A DNA stretch of 64,000 nt, taken from positions 343,319 to 407,318 of the forward strand of contig NZ_CABVHJ010000003.1 in NCBI RefSeq assembly GCF_902497745.1. The letters are read 5' to 3'. This stretch comes from Pseudomonas fluorescens. GTDB taxonomy: Bacteria > Pseudomonadota > Gammaproteobacteria > Pseudomonadales > Pseudomonadaceae. Below the pieces are notes generated by a model. The model did no database searches and was not told the DNA's origin. It saw only the letters and a program-made list of their open reading frames with translations. A program made the position numbers and the translations under genes. Positions 44,251 through 54,334 of the stretch are shown in pieces; the first letter of the stretch is position 1, and each line of letters begins with the position of its first letter.

Positions 44251-45168
44251 TTACAAGTAGGACTTCAGGTAGTTGATATGGTCATGCCATGCACGTTCTT
44301 GCATGACTGGCGTGAACCGCACCCTGTCACCCGGGAGACATTGCGCCAGCCTCGCCAGCGCCAAGGGTGTCAGCGCCCCCAAGCGTGGATAACCACCAAT
44401 GGTCTGGCGATCATTGAGCAGCACGATCGGTTGCCCGTCCGGCGGCACCTGCACCGCCCCGAGTGGAATGCCTTCGGAAATCATCGGTTGCCCCTGATAG
44501 TGCAAGACGCTGCCCAACAAGCGAATGCCCATGCGATCAGCGCGACTGTCCAGCGTCCAAGCCGTGTTGAACACGTCGAACAGACTCTGCCCGCTGAACT
44601 GGCCGATCTGCGCGCCGAGCACCAGATCCAGCGGTGCATTCGCTTTCAAATCAGGCCGTAACGCCGAAGGCACTTCACGCAGCAAAAGTGATTCTCCGCG
44701 ATAACTCAGCGTCGCCCCTTTGGCCAACGGCAAGCCCGTGCCATCCAGACCACCGAGTTCTTCGCGGACAACCGTGGCGCTACTGCCCAACACCTTCGGC
44801 GCATCAAAACCGCCGGGCGCGGCCAGATAAGACCGGGCCCCGAGCAACGGCTGAGTGAGTTGCAACGTCTGCCCCTTGCCCAATTTGAAACTGCGCCACG
44901 GCGCCAGCGGCTGCCCGTCGATCCGTGCGCCAAGATCCGCACCGGCCAAGGCCAACCAACATTCCTCTTCGGCCACCACGGCAAAGCCGCCGAGGGTGAT
45001 TTCGATCACCGTTGCATCGAGGTTATTGCCGAGCAACCAGTTGGCCCAGCTCATCGAACACCAATCCGCCGCACCGCCCTGGGTGACGCCCAGGTGCCGC
45101 ACGCCAAACCGTCCCGCGTCCTGCAACAGGCACAACGGGGTACTGGCCTCAATCGTCAGTCGGCTCAT
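44251..45168 (-). CDS. pxpC: 5-oxoprolinase subunit PxpC
   Basis: A 305-residue protein of the biotin-dependent carboxyltransferase/allophanate hydrolase subunit 2 family (DAGRFGVRHLGVTQGGAADW at the start; SRADRMGIRLLG; GGYPRLGALTP). With PxpA and PxpB it forms the ATP-dependent 5-oxoprolinase that converts 5-oxoproline to glutamate. Its ATG overlaps the pxpB stop by four bases. Last gene of the operon. Confidence 0.9.
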   Translation of the reverse strand: MSRLTIEASTPLCLLQDAGRFGVRHLGVTQGGAADWCSMSWANWLLGNNLDATVIEITLGGFAVVAEEECWLALAGADLGARIDGQPLAPWRSFKLGKGQTLQLTQPLLGARSYLAAPGGFDAPKVLGSSATVVREELGGLDGTGLPLAKGATLSYRGESLLLREVPSALRPDLKANAPLDLVLGAQIGQFSGQSLFDVFNTAWTLDSRADRMGIRLLGSVLHYQGQPMISEGIPLGAVQVPPDGQPIVLLNDRQTIGGYPRLGALTPLALARLAQCLPGDRVRFTPVMQERAWHDHINYLKSYL

Positions 45169-45869
45169 GCCTGCGCCTCCAATGGCGTGTCATCGCCGCC
45201 CAGATTGATGAATTCAGCGTGACTGACCGCTTCGAATCGCACTGTGTCGCCGGGTTGCATCAGGCTGTAGCCATCACGGTTGCGGTCGAACAATTTCGCT
45301 GGCGTGCGACCGATCAGGTTCCAGCCACCGGGGGACACCACCGGGTAGGCCGCCGTTTGCCGTTCGGCAATCCCGACGCTGCCGGCAGCGACTTTTTTGC
45401 GTGGAGTGTTCAAGCGCGGTGCAGCGAGAATCTCTTCGACCAGCCCCATAAAGGCGAAACCCGGCGCGAAACCGAGGGCGAATACCTGATACTCACGGCC
45501 GCTGTGACGACGAATCACCTCCTCCAGCGCCAAGCCACTACGCTCGGCGAGCAAGCGCAGTTCCGGCCCGACGCTCACGTCATACCAGACCGGCAGCACA
45601 TGGCACTGGCCGGAACGGCGCGCATTTGGCGATAGGTCGATCAGCGCCTCAGCGATCAACTGCCGCGCCTGATTCGGGCTCAAAACCGTCAGATCGTAAT
45701 GCACCATCAGTGTCGTGTAGGACGGCACCAGATCGATCAATTGCTCGCCGAATACCGCACGCAAACGCTCACTGGCGGCGAGCATCCACGGCATGTTGGC
45801 TTCGGCGATGTCATCGAACAGACGCAGCATCAGGCAATCCAGTGCCACCACTTCAATCATTGGGTTCAT
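45165..45869 (-). CDS. pxpB: 5-oxoprolinase subunit PxpB
   Basis: A 234-residue protein of the allophanate hydrolase subunit 1 (cyclophilin-like) family: [46 protein letters not shown] and [12 protein letters not shown] are its typical blocks. It overlaps the pxpA stop and the pxpC start by four bases each, so the three are tightly coupled. Confidence 0.92.
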   Translation of the reverse strand: MNPMIEVVALDCLMLRLFDDIAEANMPWMLAASERLRAVFGEQLIDLVPSYTTLMVHYDLTVLSPNQARQLIAEALIDLSPNARRSGQCHVLPVWYDVSVGPELRLLAERSGLALEEVIRRHSGREYQVFALGFAPGFAFMGLVEEILAAPRLNTPRKKVAAGSVGIAERQTAAYPVVSPGGWNLIGRTPAKLFDRNRDGYSLMQPGDTVRFEAVSHAEFINLGGDDTPLEAQA

Positions 45870-46618
45870 GGCGCGCTCTGCTGATTCAAGGCCTCGCGAA
45901 TGCGCTGCACGGCGGCCACCGAACTGGCGTTGTCACCGTGTACGCAGAGGGTGTTGGCGTGCAAACGCAAGGCGCTGCCGTCGCTGGCGGTGAGGTTGTT
46001 TGCGCGGGCGATGGTCAGCGCTTGTTCGATAATGGTTTCGGCATCGTGATGCACCGCGCCCGGCAATTGTCGTGAAACCAGTTTGCCGGCACTGTCGTAA
46101 GCGCGGTCGGCGAAGGCTTCAAACCACAGGGTCACACCATACTCATCGCCGATCTGCTGCGCGGCGGAGTTGTCGCGGGTGGCCATCAGCATCAAGGGCA
46201 GGCTGCGGTCGTAAGCGGCCACCGCTTGGATCACTGCACGCAATTGCGCCGGGTTGGCCATCATGTCGTTGTACATCGCGCCGTGGGGTTTGACGTAACT
46301 GACGCGCCCGCCCTGGGCTTTGCAGATGCCGTCGAGGGCGCCGATCTGATAATGCAGGATGTCTTGCAGTTCTTGCGCCGAATACGCCATGGAGCGGCGG
46401 CCAAAACCGACCAGATCCTGATACGCCGGATGCGCACCGATCTGCACGCCGTGGCTCAACGCCAGGCTGACGGTTTTGCGCATGATGCTCGGGTCGCCGG
46501 CGTGGAAACCACAGGCCACGTTGGCGCAATCGATGAAGGGCATGACCTCGGCATCCAGACCCATGGTCCAGCTGCCGAAGCTCTCGCCAATGTCGCAATT
46601 CAATAGCAGGCGGCTCAC
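45866..46618 (-). CDS. pxpA: 5-oxoprolinase subunit PxpA
   Basis: A 250-residue LamB/YcsF-family protein. The N-terminus [14 protein letters not shown], the block [15 protein letters not shown] and the loop [14 protein letters not shown] are diagnostic. The GTG at 46618 has AGGAG about eight bases upstream and starts directly at the conserved sequence; the open frame back to 46858 lies inside the upstream MFS gene region. It performs the ATP-linked ring opening with PxpB and PxpC. Confidence 0.92.
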   Translation of the reverse strand: MSRLLLNCDIGESFGSWTMGLDAEVMPFIDCANVACGFHAGDPSIMRKTVSLALSHGVQIGAHPAYQDLVGFGRRSMAYSAQELQDILHYQIGALDGICKAQGGRVSYVKPHGAMYNDMMANPAQLRAVIQAVAAYDRSLPLMLMATRDNSAAQQIGDEYGVTLWFEAFADRAYDSAGKLVSRQLPGAVHHDAETIIEQALTIARANNLTASDGSALRLHANTLCVHGDNASSVAAVQRIREALNQQSAP

Positions 46619-46680
46619 GGTGAACACTCCTGTAGGGGCTTGTCTTTTTATTTGTAGGACTGTGCTTGGCAGGTTATCAG

Positions 46681-47967
46681 TTACTGCGCGTCCAGTTGCT
46701 TGCCACGGGTTTCCGGCAGGCTCAATGCCGCAATAATCACCACGCCATAAGACACCGCAGCAAAGGCACCAATGCCTACGCTCAAAGGTACTTTCTGGCT
46801 GAGCAGACCGATCAGCAGCGGAAACAAGGCCGCCAGCGCCCGACCGATGTTGTAGCAAAAGCCCTGCCCCGAACCGCGAATTCGTGTAGGAAACAGCTCA
46901 GTGAGAAACGCGCCCATGCCGCTGAAAATCCCCGAGGCGAAGAAGCCCAGCGGGAAGCCCAGCCACAGCATCACGCCGTTGCTCACCGGCAACTGCGTAT
47001 AGAGCAGAACGATGGTGAACGAGCCGACCGCGAAGAGGATGAAGTTCTTTTTCCGTCCCAGCAGGTCGGTCAGATAAGCGCTGATCACATAACCGACGTA
47101 AGACCCGACAATCACCATCGCCAGATAACCGCCCGTGCCGAGTACGCTCAAACCGCGCTCGTTTTTCAGGAAGGTCGGCAGCCAGGAAGTGATCGCGTAA
47201 TAACCGCCCAGCGCCCCCGTGGTCAGCAGCGAAGCGCGGAACGTGGTGAAGAGCATGCCGGGTGCGAAGATCTCGTAGAATTTCGATTGAGTCTCCGGCG
47301 TTTGCTGCGCCTTGGCCTCGCGGTAGATCTCCGGATCTTTCACCAGTCGACGGACGAAAATCACGAAAATCGCCGGCACGATGCCGAGGATGAACAGCGC
47401 ACGCCAGGCGTCTTCCGGCGGTAACACCGAGAACAGCAGCGCATACAGAATCGCCGTCAGCCCCCAACCCAACGCCCAGCCGGATTGCACCATGCCCACC
47501 GCTTTGCCACGGTCCTTGGCACGGATCACCTCGCCGATCAGCACCGCGCCAGCCGTCCATTCACCGCCGAAACCGAAGCCCATCAAGGTGCGGGCGATCA
47601 GCAGTTGTTCGTAGCTTTGCGCGAAACCGCAGAGAAAGGTGAAGAAGGCAAACCACAGCACCGTCAGTTGCAGGGTGCGCACGCGACCAATGCGGTCAGA
47701 AAGGATCCCGGCGACCCAGCCGCCAATCGCTGAAGCAATCAGCGTGCTGGTGTGAATCAGCCCCGCTTCGCCGGTGGTGATGCCCCACATCGCAATCAGC
47801 GTCGGCACGACGAAGCTGAGCATCTGCGTGTCCATGCCGTCCAGACCGTAGCCGATCTTGCAGCTCCAGAACGTACGGCGCTCCTGCTGATTGATGTTGC
47901 GATACCAGTCGAACGGCCCGGGACGCGCCGTTGCCGTGGATGCTTCTAGGGTGTCGGGAGCACGCAT
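46681..47967 (-). CDS. MFS transporter of the pxp operon
   Basis: A 428-residue twelve-helix permease (AAHS/sialate-type sugar-acid branch; [19 protein letters not shown] near the start, [37 protein letters not shown]). It is the first gene before pxpA, 62 bases away, and is divergent from a LysR gene. It probably imports 5-oxoproline or a related acid for the oxoprolinase. The substrate is inferred from context. Confidence 0.87.
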   Translation of the reverse strand: MRAPDTLEASTATARPGPFDWYRNINQQERRTFWSCKIGYGLDGMDTQMLSFVVPTLIAMWGITTGEAGLIHTSTLIASAIGGWVAGILSDRIGRVRTLQLTVLWFAFFTFLCGFAQSYEQLLIARTLMGFGFGGEWTAGAVLIGEVIRAKDRGKAVGMVQSGWALGWGLTAILYALLFSVLPPEDAWRALFILGIVPAIFVIFVRRLVKDPEIYREAKAQQTPETQSKFYEIFAPGMLFTTFRASLLTTGALGGYYAITSWLPTFLKNERGLSVLGTGGYLAMVIVGSYVGYVISAYLTDLLGRKKNFILFAVGSFTIVLLYTQLPVSNGVMLWLGFPLGFFASGIFSGMGAFLTELFPTRIRGSGQGFCYNIGRALAALFPLLIGLLSQKVPLSVGIGAFAAVSYGVVIIAALSLPETRGKQLDAQ

Positions 47968-48126
47968 GGCTTATCTCCGCAGTTTTTTTATTGGTCTTGT
48001 TCGTAGTCCCGACGACGCCTATCGTGGGGACCGGATGCGTCGATTTTTCGTCGCGCGGCCCCGCTGCGTCCAACGAATAAAACCCCGCCTTAGCCATAAG
48101 AAAAATTTGTCACCCGAGCCTTGCCC

Positions 48127-49038
48127 ATGAACCTGAAGTTTCTCGAGACCTTTGTCTGGGTCGCCCGACTGAAGAGTTTTCGCCTGACCGCCGACAAGCT
48201 GTTCACCACCCAGGCGTCGATTTCCAGCCGCATTGCGGTACTGGAAGGCGAGCTGGGGGTGAAGCTGTTTTTGCGCGATTCGCGTGGTGTCAGCCTGACG
48301 CCTGAAGGTCTGAAAGTGCTGGAGTATGCCGAGCAGATGCTCGACACGATGTCGGCACTGAAGCAGTCGATCGAGACCCGCTCGAGCAAGGTCGGCCGCG
48401 TGCGCATCGGCGTGATGGACACGGTAATCCACACCTGGCTCAGCCCATTGGTGGCGCAGATGACCGATCTGTATCCACGGGTGGAAATCGAGCTGGTGGC
48501 GGATACTTCGCTGAACCTCTGCGATCAGCTGCAAAAAGGTTTCCTCGACATCGTTCTGCAAACTGACCTGGTGCGCCATGAAAGCGTACGCAGTCTGGAG
48601 CTGGCCAGTCATCCGCTGGGCTGGATTGTCGCGAGCAATTCGATCTACAACCGCGACTACGCTGACCTCGCCGAACTGGCGCAGGAGCGGATCATCACTT
48701 ACTCGAAAAACTCCCGACCGCATCAGGATCTCTTGGCGTTGATGCAGGCCAACGGTGTGCTGGCGCCACGACTCAACTGTGTGAATTCGGTGTCGGCGAT
48801 CACGCGGTTGCTGCGTGATGGATTTGGTATCGGTGTGCTGCCACCGGTATTGGTCGCCGAGGAGTTGGCGCGGGGCGAATTGACCTTGCTCGATATCGAT
48901 CAGCGACCGCCGAACCTGCAAGTGGTGGTGTCGTGGCGGGTGGGCGTTGAGTGGGTCGAGGAGATTGTGACGTTGTGTCAGCAGGTGCTTGAAGGGTATG
49001 CGCACAAGGTGGGCAAGGACTACATCGCGTTAAGTTGA
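48127..49038 (+). CDS. LysR-family regulator of the pxp operon
   Basis: A 303-residue LysR regulator: HTH SFRLTADKLFTTQASISSRI, effector domain with DLYPRVEIELVADTSLNLCD and FGIGVLPPVLVAEE. The ATG at 48127 is preferred over an upstream TTG at 48121. Divergent orientation from the MFS-pxpABC operon across about 160 bases suggests it activates that operon in response to the substrate. Confidence 0.85.
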   Translation: MNLKFLETFVWVARLKSFRLTADKLFTTQASISSRIAVLEGELGVKLFLRDSRGVSLTPEGLKVLEYAEQMLDTMSALKQSIETRSSKVGRVRIGVMDTVIHTWLSPLVAQMTDLYPRVEIELVADTSLNLCDQLQKGFLDIVLQTDLVRHESVRSLELASHPLGWIVASNSIYNRDYADLAELAQERIITYSKNSRPHQDLLALMQANGVLAPRLNCVNSVSAITRLLRDGFGIGVLPPVLVAEELARGELTLLDIDQRPPNLQVVVSWRVGVEWVEEIVTLCQQVLEGYAHKVGKDYIALS

Positions 49039-49145
49039 TCGTTCCTACGCTCCGCGTGGGAATGCAGCCCGAGACGCTCCGCGTCCCTCGAAAGCCGAAC
49101 GCGGAGCGTCCGATGAGGCATTCCCACGCAGAGCGTGGGAACGAT
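49037..49145. repeat. inverted repeat GATCGTTCC...GGAACGATC
   Basis: A third repeat kind: GATCGTTCCTACGCTCCGCG and its near-complement enclose inner inverted pieces (CGAGACGCTCCGCGTCC / GCGGAGCGTCCG). It lies between the LysR gene and the DUF2937 gene. Confidence 0.85.
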
Positions 49146-49161
49146 CCTTACTGCGCTGATC

Positions 49162-49704
49162 TCAGAGGCCGCGCACGTCGCGGTCTTCGATCGGCCGGCT
49201 CTGGCGCAGGCGTCGACCGCCGAGAACAACCCAATCGATCAAGCGGAACAGGCATTCAATGCCGAACGACAGCAGCAACGCACCGCTCATGCCCCAGATC
49301 ATCGCTTCCGGCGTCAGCAGGATCTGATAGCTGTAACCGTTCCAGGTTTCCTTGCGGATATCCGGATCGGCGGCCAGCACCACTTGCAGGAAGCGGATGT
49401 ACCACGGGCCTTGCATCGCCTGGAACTGCTTGTCCAACGCCACCTGACGCGTGAGCAAGGTGTTCAGACTGTCGGCGTCGCTGCGGAAGATCGGATCTTC
49501 ACTGGCGCGGTAATGCGCGACCAGTGCCTGCATATCGCCCTTGAAGAACTGCTCGGCAGTCCCTTGAAAACCGCGCAAACCGGTCTGCGCTTCGATCAGA
49601 TGCGCCTCGACCCGCTTCGCGTAATCATTGATGAATCCCGGCACCTGGACACCGATCAACAGGCCCGCCGCAAACAACACCAGCCGTACATAACTGAGCA
49701 ACAT
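49162..49704 (-). CDS. DUF2937-family membrane protein
   Basis: A 180-residue protein with an N-terminal and a C-terminal membrane helix and a periplasmic helical part between (QVPGFINDYAKRVEAHLIEAQ; AMIWGMSGALLLSFG). It matches the DUF2937 family; function unknown. It is the last gene of a three-gene minus-strand operon, 12 bases after the YafJ-type gene. Confidence 0.82.
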   Translation of the reverse strand: MLLSYVRLVLFAAGLLIGVQVPGFINDYAKRVEAHLIEAQTGLRGFQGTAEQFFKGDMQALVAHYRASEDPIFRSDADSLNTLLTRQVALDKQFQAMQGPWYIRFLQVVLAADPDIRKETWNGYSYQILLTPEAMIWGMSGALLLSFGIECLFRLIDWVVLGGRRLRQSRPIEDRDVRGL

Positions 49705-49716
49705 CGGGGTAGATCC

Positions 49717-50493
49717 TTATTCGGTCTTGCCCTGGCTTACGCATTCGCCGCGTCGCCACAGGCTCCATTGGCCCGGTTCGTAGCGGGTCCAGGTTTCATT
49801 TTCGGTCAAAGGTTCGGTGGCGATCACCGTGACCACGTCGTTGGGCGTGGTCTCCGCCTGGAAATCGACGATGACATCGACATCCTTCAACCGCGCCGGG
49901 CCGAACGGCGCACGTCGGGTGATCTGCGCCAGTTTGGTCGAGCAATAGCAGAACAGCCAGTCGCCATCGCTGAGCAGGCAGTTGAACACGCCTTTGCTGC
50001 GGTATTCGGCGCACGCGGCGACCAGATCCGGCAACAGTTCTTCTATATCGACCGGCTCCGGAAAAGCTGCACGCACGCGGTTGAGCAAATCGCAGAACGC
50101 CGCCTCGCTGTCGGTATCGCCGACCGGGCGGTAGAAACTTTTGATCGGGGTGAAATCGGCGAGCTGGCCGTTGTGCGCGAAACACCAGTTGCGCCCCCAC
50201 AGTTCGCGGACGAACGGATGGGTGTTGGACAGGCAGACCTTGCCGACGTTGGCCTGGCGGATGTGGCCGATGACTACTTCGCTCTTGATCGGATAGCGCT
50301 GCACCAGATTGGCGACTTCCGACTCGCAACTCGCCGCCGGGTCCTGAAACAGGCGCAAGCCACGACCTTCATAGAAGGCAATGCCCCAGCCGTCACGGTG
50401 CGGGCCGGTGCGGCCGCCGCGCTGCATCAGGCCGGTGAAGCTGAACACGATATCGGTCGGCACGTTGGCACTCATGCCCAGTAATTCACACAT
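49717..50493 (-). CDS. class II glutamine amidotransferase (YafJ-like)
   Basis: A 258-residue Ntn-type amidotransferase. Cys2 ([14 protein letters not shown]) is the nucleophile after Met removal; [23 protein letters not shown] and [13 protein letters not shown] are the glutamine site. YafJ-type proteins hydrolyse an amide or transfer ammonia; the acceptor is unknown. It lies 15 bases after the membrane-protein gene and 12 before DUF2937, so all three share a transcript. Confidence 0.9.
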   Translation of the reverse strand: MCELLGMSANVPTDIVFSFTGLMQRGGRTGPHRDGWGIAFYEGRGLRLFQDPAASCESEVANLVQRYPIKSEVVIGHIRQANVGKVCLSNTHPFVRELWGRNWCFAHNGQLADFTPIKSFYRPVGDTDSEAAFCDLLNRVRAAFPEPVDIEELLPDLVAACAEYRSKGVFNCLLSDGDWLFCYCSTKLAQITRRAPFGPARLKDVDVIVDFQAETTPNDVVTVIATEPLTENETWTRYEPGQWSLWRRGECVSQGKTE

Positions 50494-50508
50494 GTGCAGA
50501 CTCTCGGG

Positions 50509-50997
50509 TTACAGGCGCGGCTCGACCCGCATGCGCTGCGGATTGTTCGGTACTGGCGGGCGACCGTAACGGTCATCACCGGCGCCGCCAAACGGCTGAT
50601 CGTCATCGCGGTCATCGGCGCGAGCGGCGGCCTTGGCGGCTTCAGCCTGCTCACGGCGCGCGCGCGAAGCCCGTTCGAGCGGGAAGCGGATCAACACGAA
50701 AATCAGGTAAATGCCGAACGCGATCATGCCGTACATGAACAGATCGGAGACCGCACGCCAGGCGTTGTTACCAACCTTGAAGGCCAGATCCAGGGCGGTG
50801 ATGGCGATAGCCGGCGCGACCTTTTCCTTGACCGGGTCAATGATGGTCGGGCTGAACAGCAACACGGCCATCAATACACGCAGCGGCTCGCGCAACCAGC
50901 GCCACATCCAGGTAGTCAGGCGCATCCATACCAACAGGCAGCCCACAGCGGCAAAGGCGTAGAGGCCCCAGGCGATCAGATAGTCGTTCTCGGTCAT
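50509..50997 (-). CDS. small membrane protein
   Basis: A 162-residue protein with several hydrophobic segments (LIAWGLYAFAAVGCLLVWM; LFMYGMIAFGIYLIFVLI) and a charged, disordered C-terminal tail rich in Arg, Asp and Pro. I do not recognise a named family. First gene of the YafJ operon. The ATG at 50997 is one of two close choices (50997, 51006) and neither has a strong ribosome site. Confidence 0.7.
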   Translation of the reverse strand: MTENDYLIAWGLYAFAAVGCLLVWMRLTTWMWRWLREPLRVLMAVLLFSPTIIDPVKEKVAPAIAITALDLAFKVGNNAWRAVSDLFMYGMIAFGIYLIFVLIRFPLERASRARREQAEAAKAAARADDRDDDQPFGGAGDDRYGRPPVPNNPQRMRVEPRL

Positions 50998-51090
50998 GGT
51001 GTCCATGGCAAGGCAGGCAAAGAGGCGCTTATAGTAACGACTTTTCGCCCGTGCGGCTTGTCCCAATACCAGACGGCCAGCAGCAAACCC

Positions 51091-51180
51091 TGTGGGAGCG
51101 AGCTTGCTCGCGAAAGCGGTGGGTCAGTGAAACAAATGTCATCTGACCGGACGCCTTCGCGAGCAAGCTCGCTCCCACAG
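51091..51180. repeat. REPIN-like doublet (GGGAGCGAGC family)
   Basis: Inverted GGGAGCGAGCTTGCTCGCGA arms surround a spacer GTCAGTGAAACAAATGTCATC, in the divergent region before ptrB. Confidence 0.9.
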
Positions 51181-51243
51181 GGGGCTGCGGCGGTTTCACG
51201 ACCCGCGAAAACCCTTATTCCGTACATTGTCCGAGAACCTTCC

Positions 51244-53298
51244 ATGCCCCAATCCGCCAACGTCATCAGTGCCCCGATCGCCCACAAGGCTGCCGGTGCC
51301 GACCCGTATGCCTGGCTGCAGGAGCGCGACACCGACGCGGTGCTCGATTACCTCAAGGCCGAAAACGCCTGGCAGGAAGCGCAAACCGCCGATCAGGCCG
51401 AATTGCGTGAAACCCTGTTCGAAGAGATCAAGGGCCGAATCCTCGAAACCGACCTGTCCCTGCCTTCGCCGTGGGGCCCGTACCTGTATTACACCCGCAC
51501 CACGGCGGGCGACGAGTACGCCCGGCATTACCGCTGCCCACGGCCGGCAGACGACAGCCTGACCCTCGACGAAAGCCGCGAACAATTGCTGCTCGACCCG
51601 AATGTGCTGGCCAACGGCGGGTTCTTCTCGCTGGGTGCGTTCAGCATCAGCCCGGACCATCAACGTCTGGCCTACAGCGTCGACGCCTCGGGCGATGAGA
51701 TTTACACGCTGTTCGTCAAGGAACTGTCCAACGACAAGGTCAGCGAACTGGAATTCGAAGACTGCGACGGCAGCATGACCTGGGCCAATGACAGCCTGAC
51801 GCTGTTTTTCGGCGTACTCGACGATACCCATCGCCCACACAAACTGTTCCGTTATCGCCTCGACGGCACGGCTGCCGAAGAGGTGTTCCACGAGCCGGAC
51901 GGGCGTTTCTTCCTGCACTGCTACCGTTCCAGTTCCGAGCAGCAATTGCTGCTGTCGCTGGGTAGCAAGACCACCAGCGAAGTCTGGGCGCTCGACGCCA
52001 ATCAGCCGCACCTGCCCTTCACCTGCCTGGCGCCGCGGGTCGAGGATCATGAATACGATGTCGATCACGGCCTGCTCGATGGCGTGTGGACTTGGTTCAT
52101 CCGTACCAATCGTGACGGCATCAACTACGCCCTGTATCAGGCCCCGGACACCGGCATCGCGCCGACCGAAGCCGACTGGCAGAACCTGATCCCCCACAGC
52201 GACACAGTGATGCTCGATGGCGTCAGCCTCAACACCGAGGCCATGACCCTGAGCCTGCGCGAGGGTGGCCTGCCGATCATCGAAGTGCACCCACACGGTC
52301 TGACGCCTTATCGCGTGCAATTGCCGGACGCGGCCTACAGCCTGTATGTGCAAAACAGCCTGGAATTTGAAAGCGACCGCATTCGTCTGCGCTACGAGGC
52401 GTTGAACCGCCCGGCGCAGGTGCGCCAACTGATCCTCGCCAGCGGCGAGCAAACAGTGTTGAAAGAAACCCCGGTACTCGGCCCGTTCGACGCCGACGCT
52501 TACGTCAGCCAGCGCCTATGGGCGACGGCGCCGGATGGCACGCAAGTGCCGATCAGTCTGGTGATGAAGCGCGAAATGGTCGGCAAAGCGGTGCCGCTGT
52601 ATCTCTACGGTTACGGCGCTTACGGTTCGAGCCTTGATCCGTGGTTCTCCCACGCCCGCCTGAGCCTTTTGGATCGTGGCATGGCCTTCGCCATTGCTCA
52701 TGTGCGCGGCGGTGGTGAGTTGGGTGAGGCCTGGTATCGCGCCGGCAAGCAGGAACACAAGCACAACACCTTCAGCGACTTCATTGCCTGCGCCGAGTTT
52801 CTCATCCTCAATGGCATTACCAGCGCCGATAAACTGGCGATCAGCGGTGGCAGCGCCGGTGGTTTGTTGATCGGTGCAGTACTTAACCAGCGTCCGGATC
52901 TGTTCGGCGTGGCGATTGCCGAAGTGCCGTTTGTCGACGTGTTGAACACCATGCTCGATCCGGATCTGCCGCTGACCGTCACCGAATACGACGAGTGGGG
53001 CAATCCCGAAGAGCCGCAGGTTTACGAGCGGATCAAGGCTTACGCGCCGTACGAAAACGTCAGTGCGCAGGATTATCCTGCGACGTTGGTGATTGCCGGC
53101 TACAACGACAGCCGCGTGCAATATTGGGAAGCGGCCAAGTGGGTGGCGAAATTGCGCGCCACCAAGACCGACGACAACGTGCTGTTGCTCAAGACTGAAT
53201 TGGGCGCCGGGCATGGCGGGATGAGCGGGCGTTATCAGGGATTACGTGACGTAGCACTCGAATACGCATTTGTTTTCAAGGTTTTGGGCCTGGCCTGA
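51244..53298 (+). CDS. ptrB: oligopeptidase B (S9 family)
   Basis: A 684-residue serine oligopeptidase. The N-terminal half is a seven-blade propeller; the catalytic domain has S537 in GGSAGGLL, D622 in YNDSRVQYW and H657 in GHGGMSGR. The Glu/Asp-rich loop before the active site (EVPFVDVLNTMLDPDLPLTVTE) fits cleavage after Arg/Lys. The frame is open to 50494, but the ATG at 51244 matches the family N-terminus; the rest overlaps a REPIN and the opposite-strand gene. Confidence 0.93.
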   Translation: MPQSANVISAPIAHKAAGADPYAWLQERDTDAVLDYLKAENAWQEAQTADQAELRETLFEEIKGRILETDLSLPSPWGPYLYYTRTTAGDEYARHYRCPRPADDSLTLDESREQLLLDPNVLANGGFFSLGAFSISPDHQRLAYSVDASGDEIYTLFVKELSNDKVSELEFEDCDGSMTWANDSLTLFFGVLDDTHRPHKLFRYRLDGTAAEEVFHEPDGRFFLHCYRSSSEQQLLLSLGSKTTSEVWALDANQPHLPFTCLAPRVEDHEYDVDHGLLDGVWTWFIRTNRDGINYALYQAPDTGIAPTEADWQNLIPHSDTVMLDGVSLNTEAMTLSLREGGLPIIEVHPHGLTPYRVQLPDAAYSLYVQNSLEFESDRIRLRYEALNRPAQVRQLILASGEQTVLKETPVLGPFDADAYVSQRLWATAPDGTQVPISLVMKREMVGKAVPLYLYGYGAYGSSLDPWFSHARLSLLDRGMAFAIAHVRGGGELGEAWYRAGKQEHKHNTFSDFIACAEFLILNGITSADKLAISGGSAGGLLIGAVLNQRPDLFGVAIAEVPFVDVLNTMLDPDLPLTVTEYDEWGNPEEPQVYERIKAYAPYENVSAQDYPATLVIAGYNDSRVQYWEAAKWVAKLRATKTDDNVLLLKTELGAGHGGMSGRYQGLRDVALEYAFVFKVLGLA

Positions 53299-53362
53299 GG
53301 AACTCCGTCGGTCACTTGGGTCTTAATTCCAGACCCGAGAGGCCGATACGCCACAGATCCCC

Positions 53363-53449
53363 TGTAGGAGCTGCCGAAGGCTGCGATCTTTTGATTTTGA
53401 TTTTTTCAAAGGCAAGATCAAAAGATCGCAGCCTTCGGCAGCTCCTACA
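53363..53449. repeat. REP doublet (GATCGCAGCC family)
   Basis: TGTAGGAGCTGCCGAAGGCT and its complement surround an AT-rich spacer after the ptrB stop. Confidence 0.9.
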
Positions 53450-53499
53450 CGGAGACCGTGTGAAGCCTGAAACAGTGAAAACAAAAAGACCGTGACGAC

Positions 53500-53973
53500 A
53501 TGTCAGAACCGACCTTCCTGAACAACGAAATCCGCGACTGGCTGATGGACTGCGGCCTGTTCGATCAATTGCAACTGGCCGACTTTGCGGCCGCTTCCGG
53601 CTACTTCAGCATCAGCACTGTGGCGGAAGGCGAGGCGATTTTCCGCGAGGGCGATGCCGGCAGTTTCATGTGCATCCTCCACACCGGCCAGGTCGCCGTG
53701 CAGAAAACCGGGCCCGACGGTCAGGTCATCACCATGGCCACCTTGCGCAGCGGTCGGGCGTTCGGCGAAATGGCGGTGCTCGATGGTGAACGTCGCTCGG
53801 CCACCTGCGTGGCAGCGACGAACTGCCAACTGCTGAACCTCGGTAAGGACTCACTGGAAAAAATGCTCAACGACGCGCCGAAGATCGCCGCGAAGATCAT
53901 CCGCGCCCTCGCCGTCTCGCTGTCGAAACGCCTGCGCATGGCCGACGGCCAACTGGCCGCGCAACAGGTTTAA
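53500..53973 (+). CDS. stand-alone cyclic-nucleotide-binding domain protein
   Basis: A 157-residue protein consisting of one cNMP-binding beta-roll: FREGDAGSFMCILHTGQVAV, then GRAFGEMAVLDGERRSATC, the phosphate-binding cassette. The Glu, Arg and Ser that hold the cyclic nucleotide in CAP are present. No helix-turn-helix follows, so it is not a Crp-type regulator by itself; it may act through a partner. Its last four bases overlap the convergent proline-rich gene. Confidence 0.85.
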   Translation: MSEPTFLNNEIRDWLMDCGLFDQLQLADFAAASGYFSISTVAEGEAIFREGDAGSFMCILHTGQVAVQKTGPDGQVITMATLRSGRAFGEMAVLDGERRSATCVAATNCQLLNLGKDSLEKMLNDAPKIAAKIIRALAVSLSKRLRMADGQLAAQQV

Positions 53974-54254
53974 CCGCCGGGGGATTTCGCCTTGGTACCA
54001 CTCGGCTCAATGCCCGGCACCGGTTGATCCTTGCTCGGCGGGCTGGGCATTTCAATCGGCACCAGCGGCGGGCTGCCACTGCCGGCACCCGACTTGGGAA
54101 TGTTGATCGGCGTGATCTGCGGATACGGCGTCGGCGTCGCGGTGCCGGGCGAGCCGGGCTGCGGCGCCGGGGTGAGCGGAATGGTCTGCTGCGCCTGCAC
54201 TGCAGTAATCGAGAGCGCGGCCAGGGCAATGACCGTTAGAATGGTGCGCTTCAT
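53970..54254 (-). CDS. proline-rich secreted protein
   Basis: A 94-residue protein with a signal peptide (MKRTILTVIALAALSITAVQA) and a mature part made of Pro/Thr/Ser/Gly stretches (PLTPAPQPGSPGTATPTPYP). It is likely unfolded in the periplasm or outside the cell. The ATG at 54254 is used; a TTG one codon earlier is not. Function unknown. Confidence 0.65.
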   Translation of the reverse strand: MKRTILTVIALAALSITAVQAQQTIPLTPAPQPGSPGTATPTPYPQITPINIPKSGAGSGSPPLVPIEMPSPPSKDQPVPGIEPSGTKAKSPGG

Positions 54255-54334
54255 CAATGGCTCCGTTTGGCCTCTAGTCTGCGCTCAGGCTACTCCCAAC
54301 GGGCCTGCTTGCCTTCCCCCTTGTAGAGATTTCC

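Noticed and set aside
50494-51243. A 250-codon N-terminal extension of oligopeptidase B
   Set aside because: It reads through a REPIN element and the opposite-strand membrane-protein gene; the family N-terminus begins at 51244.
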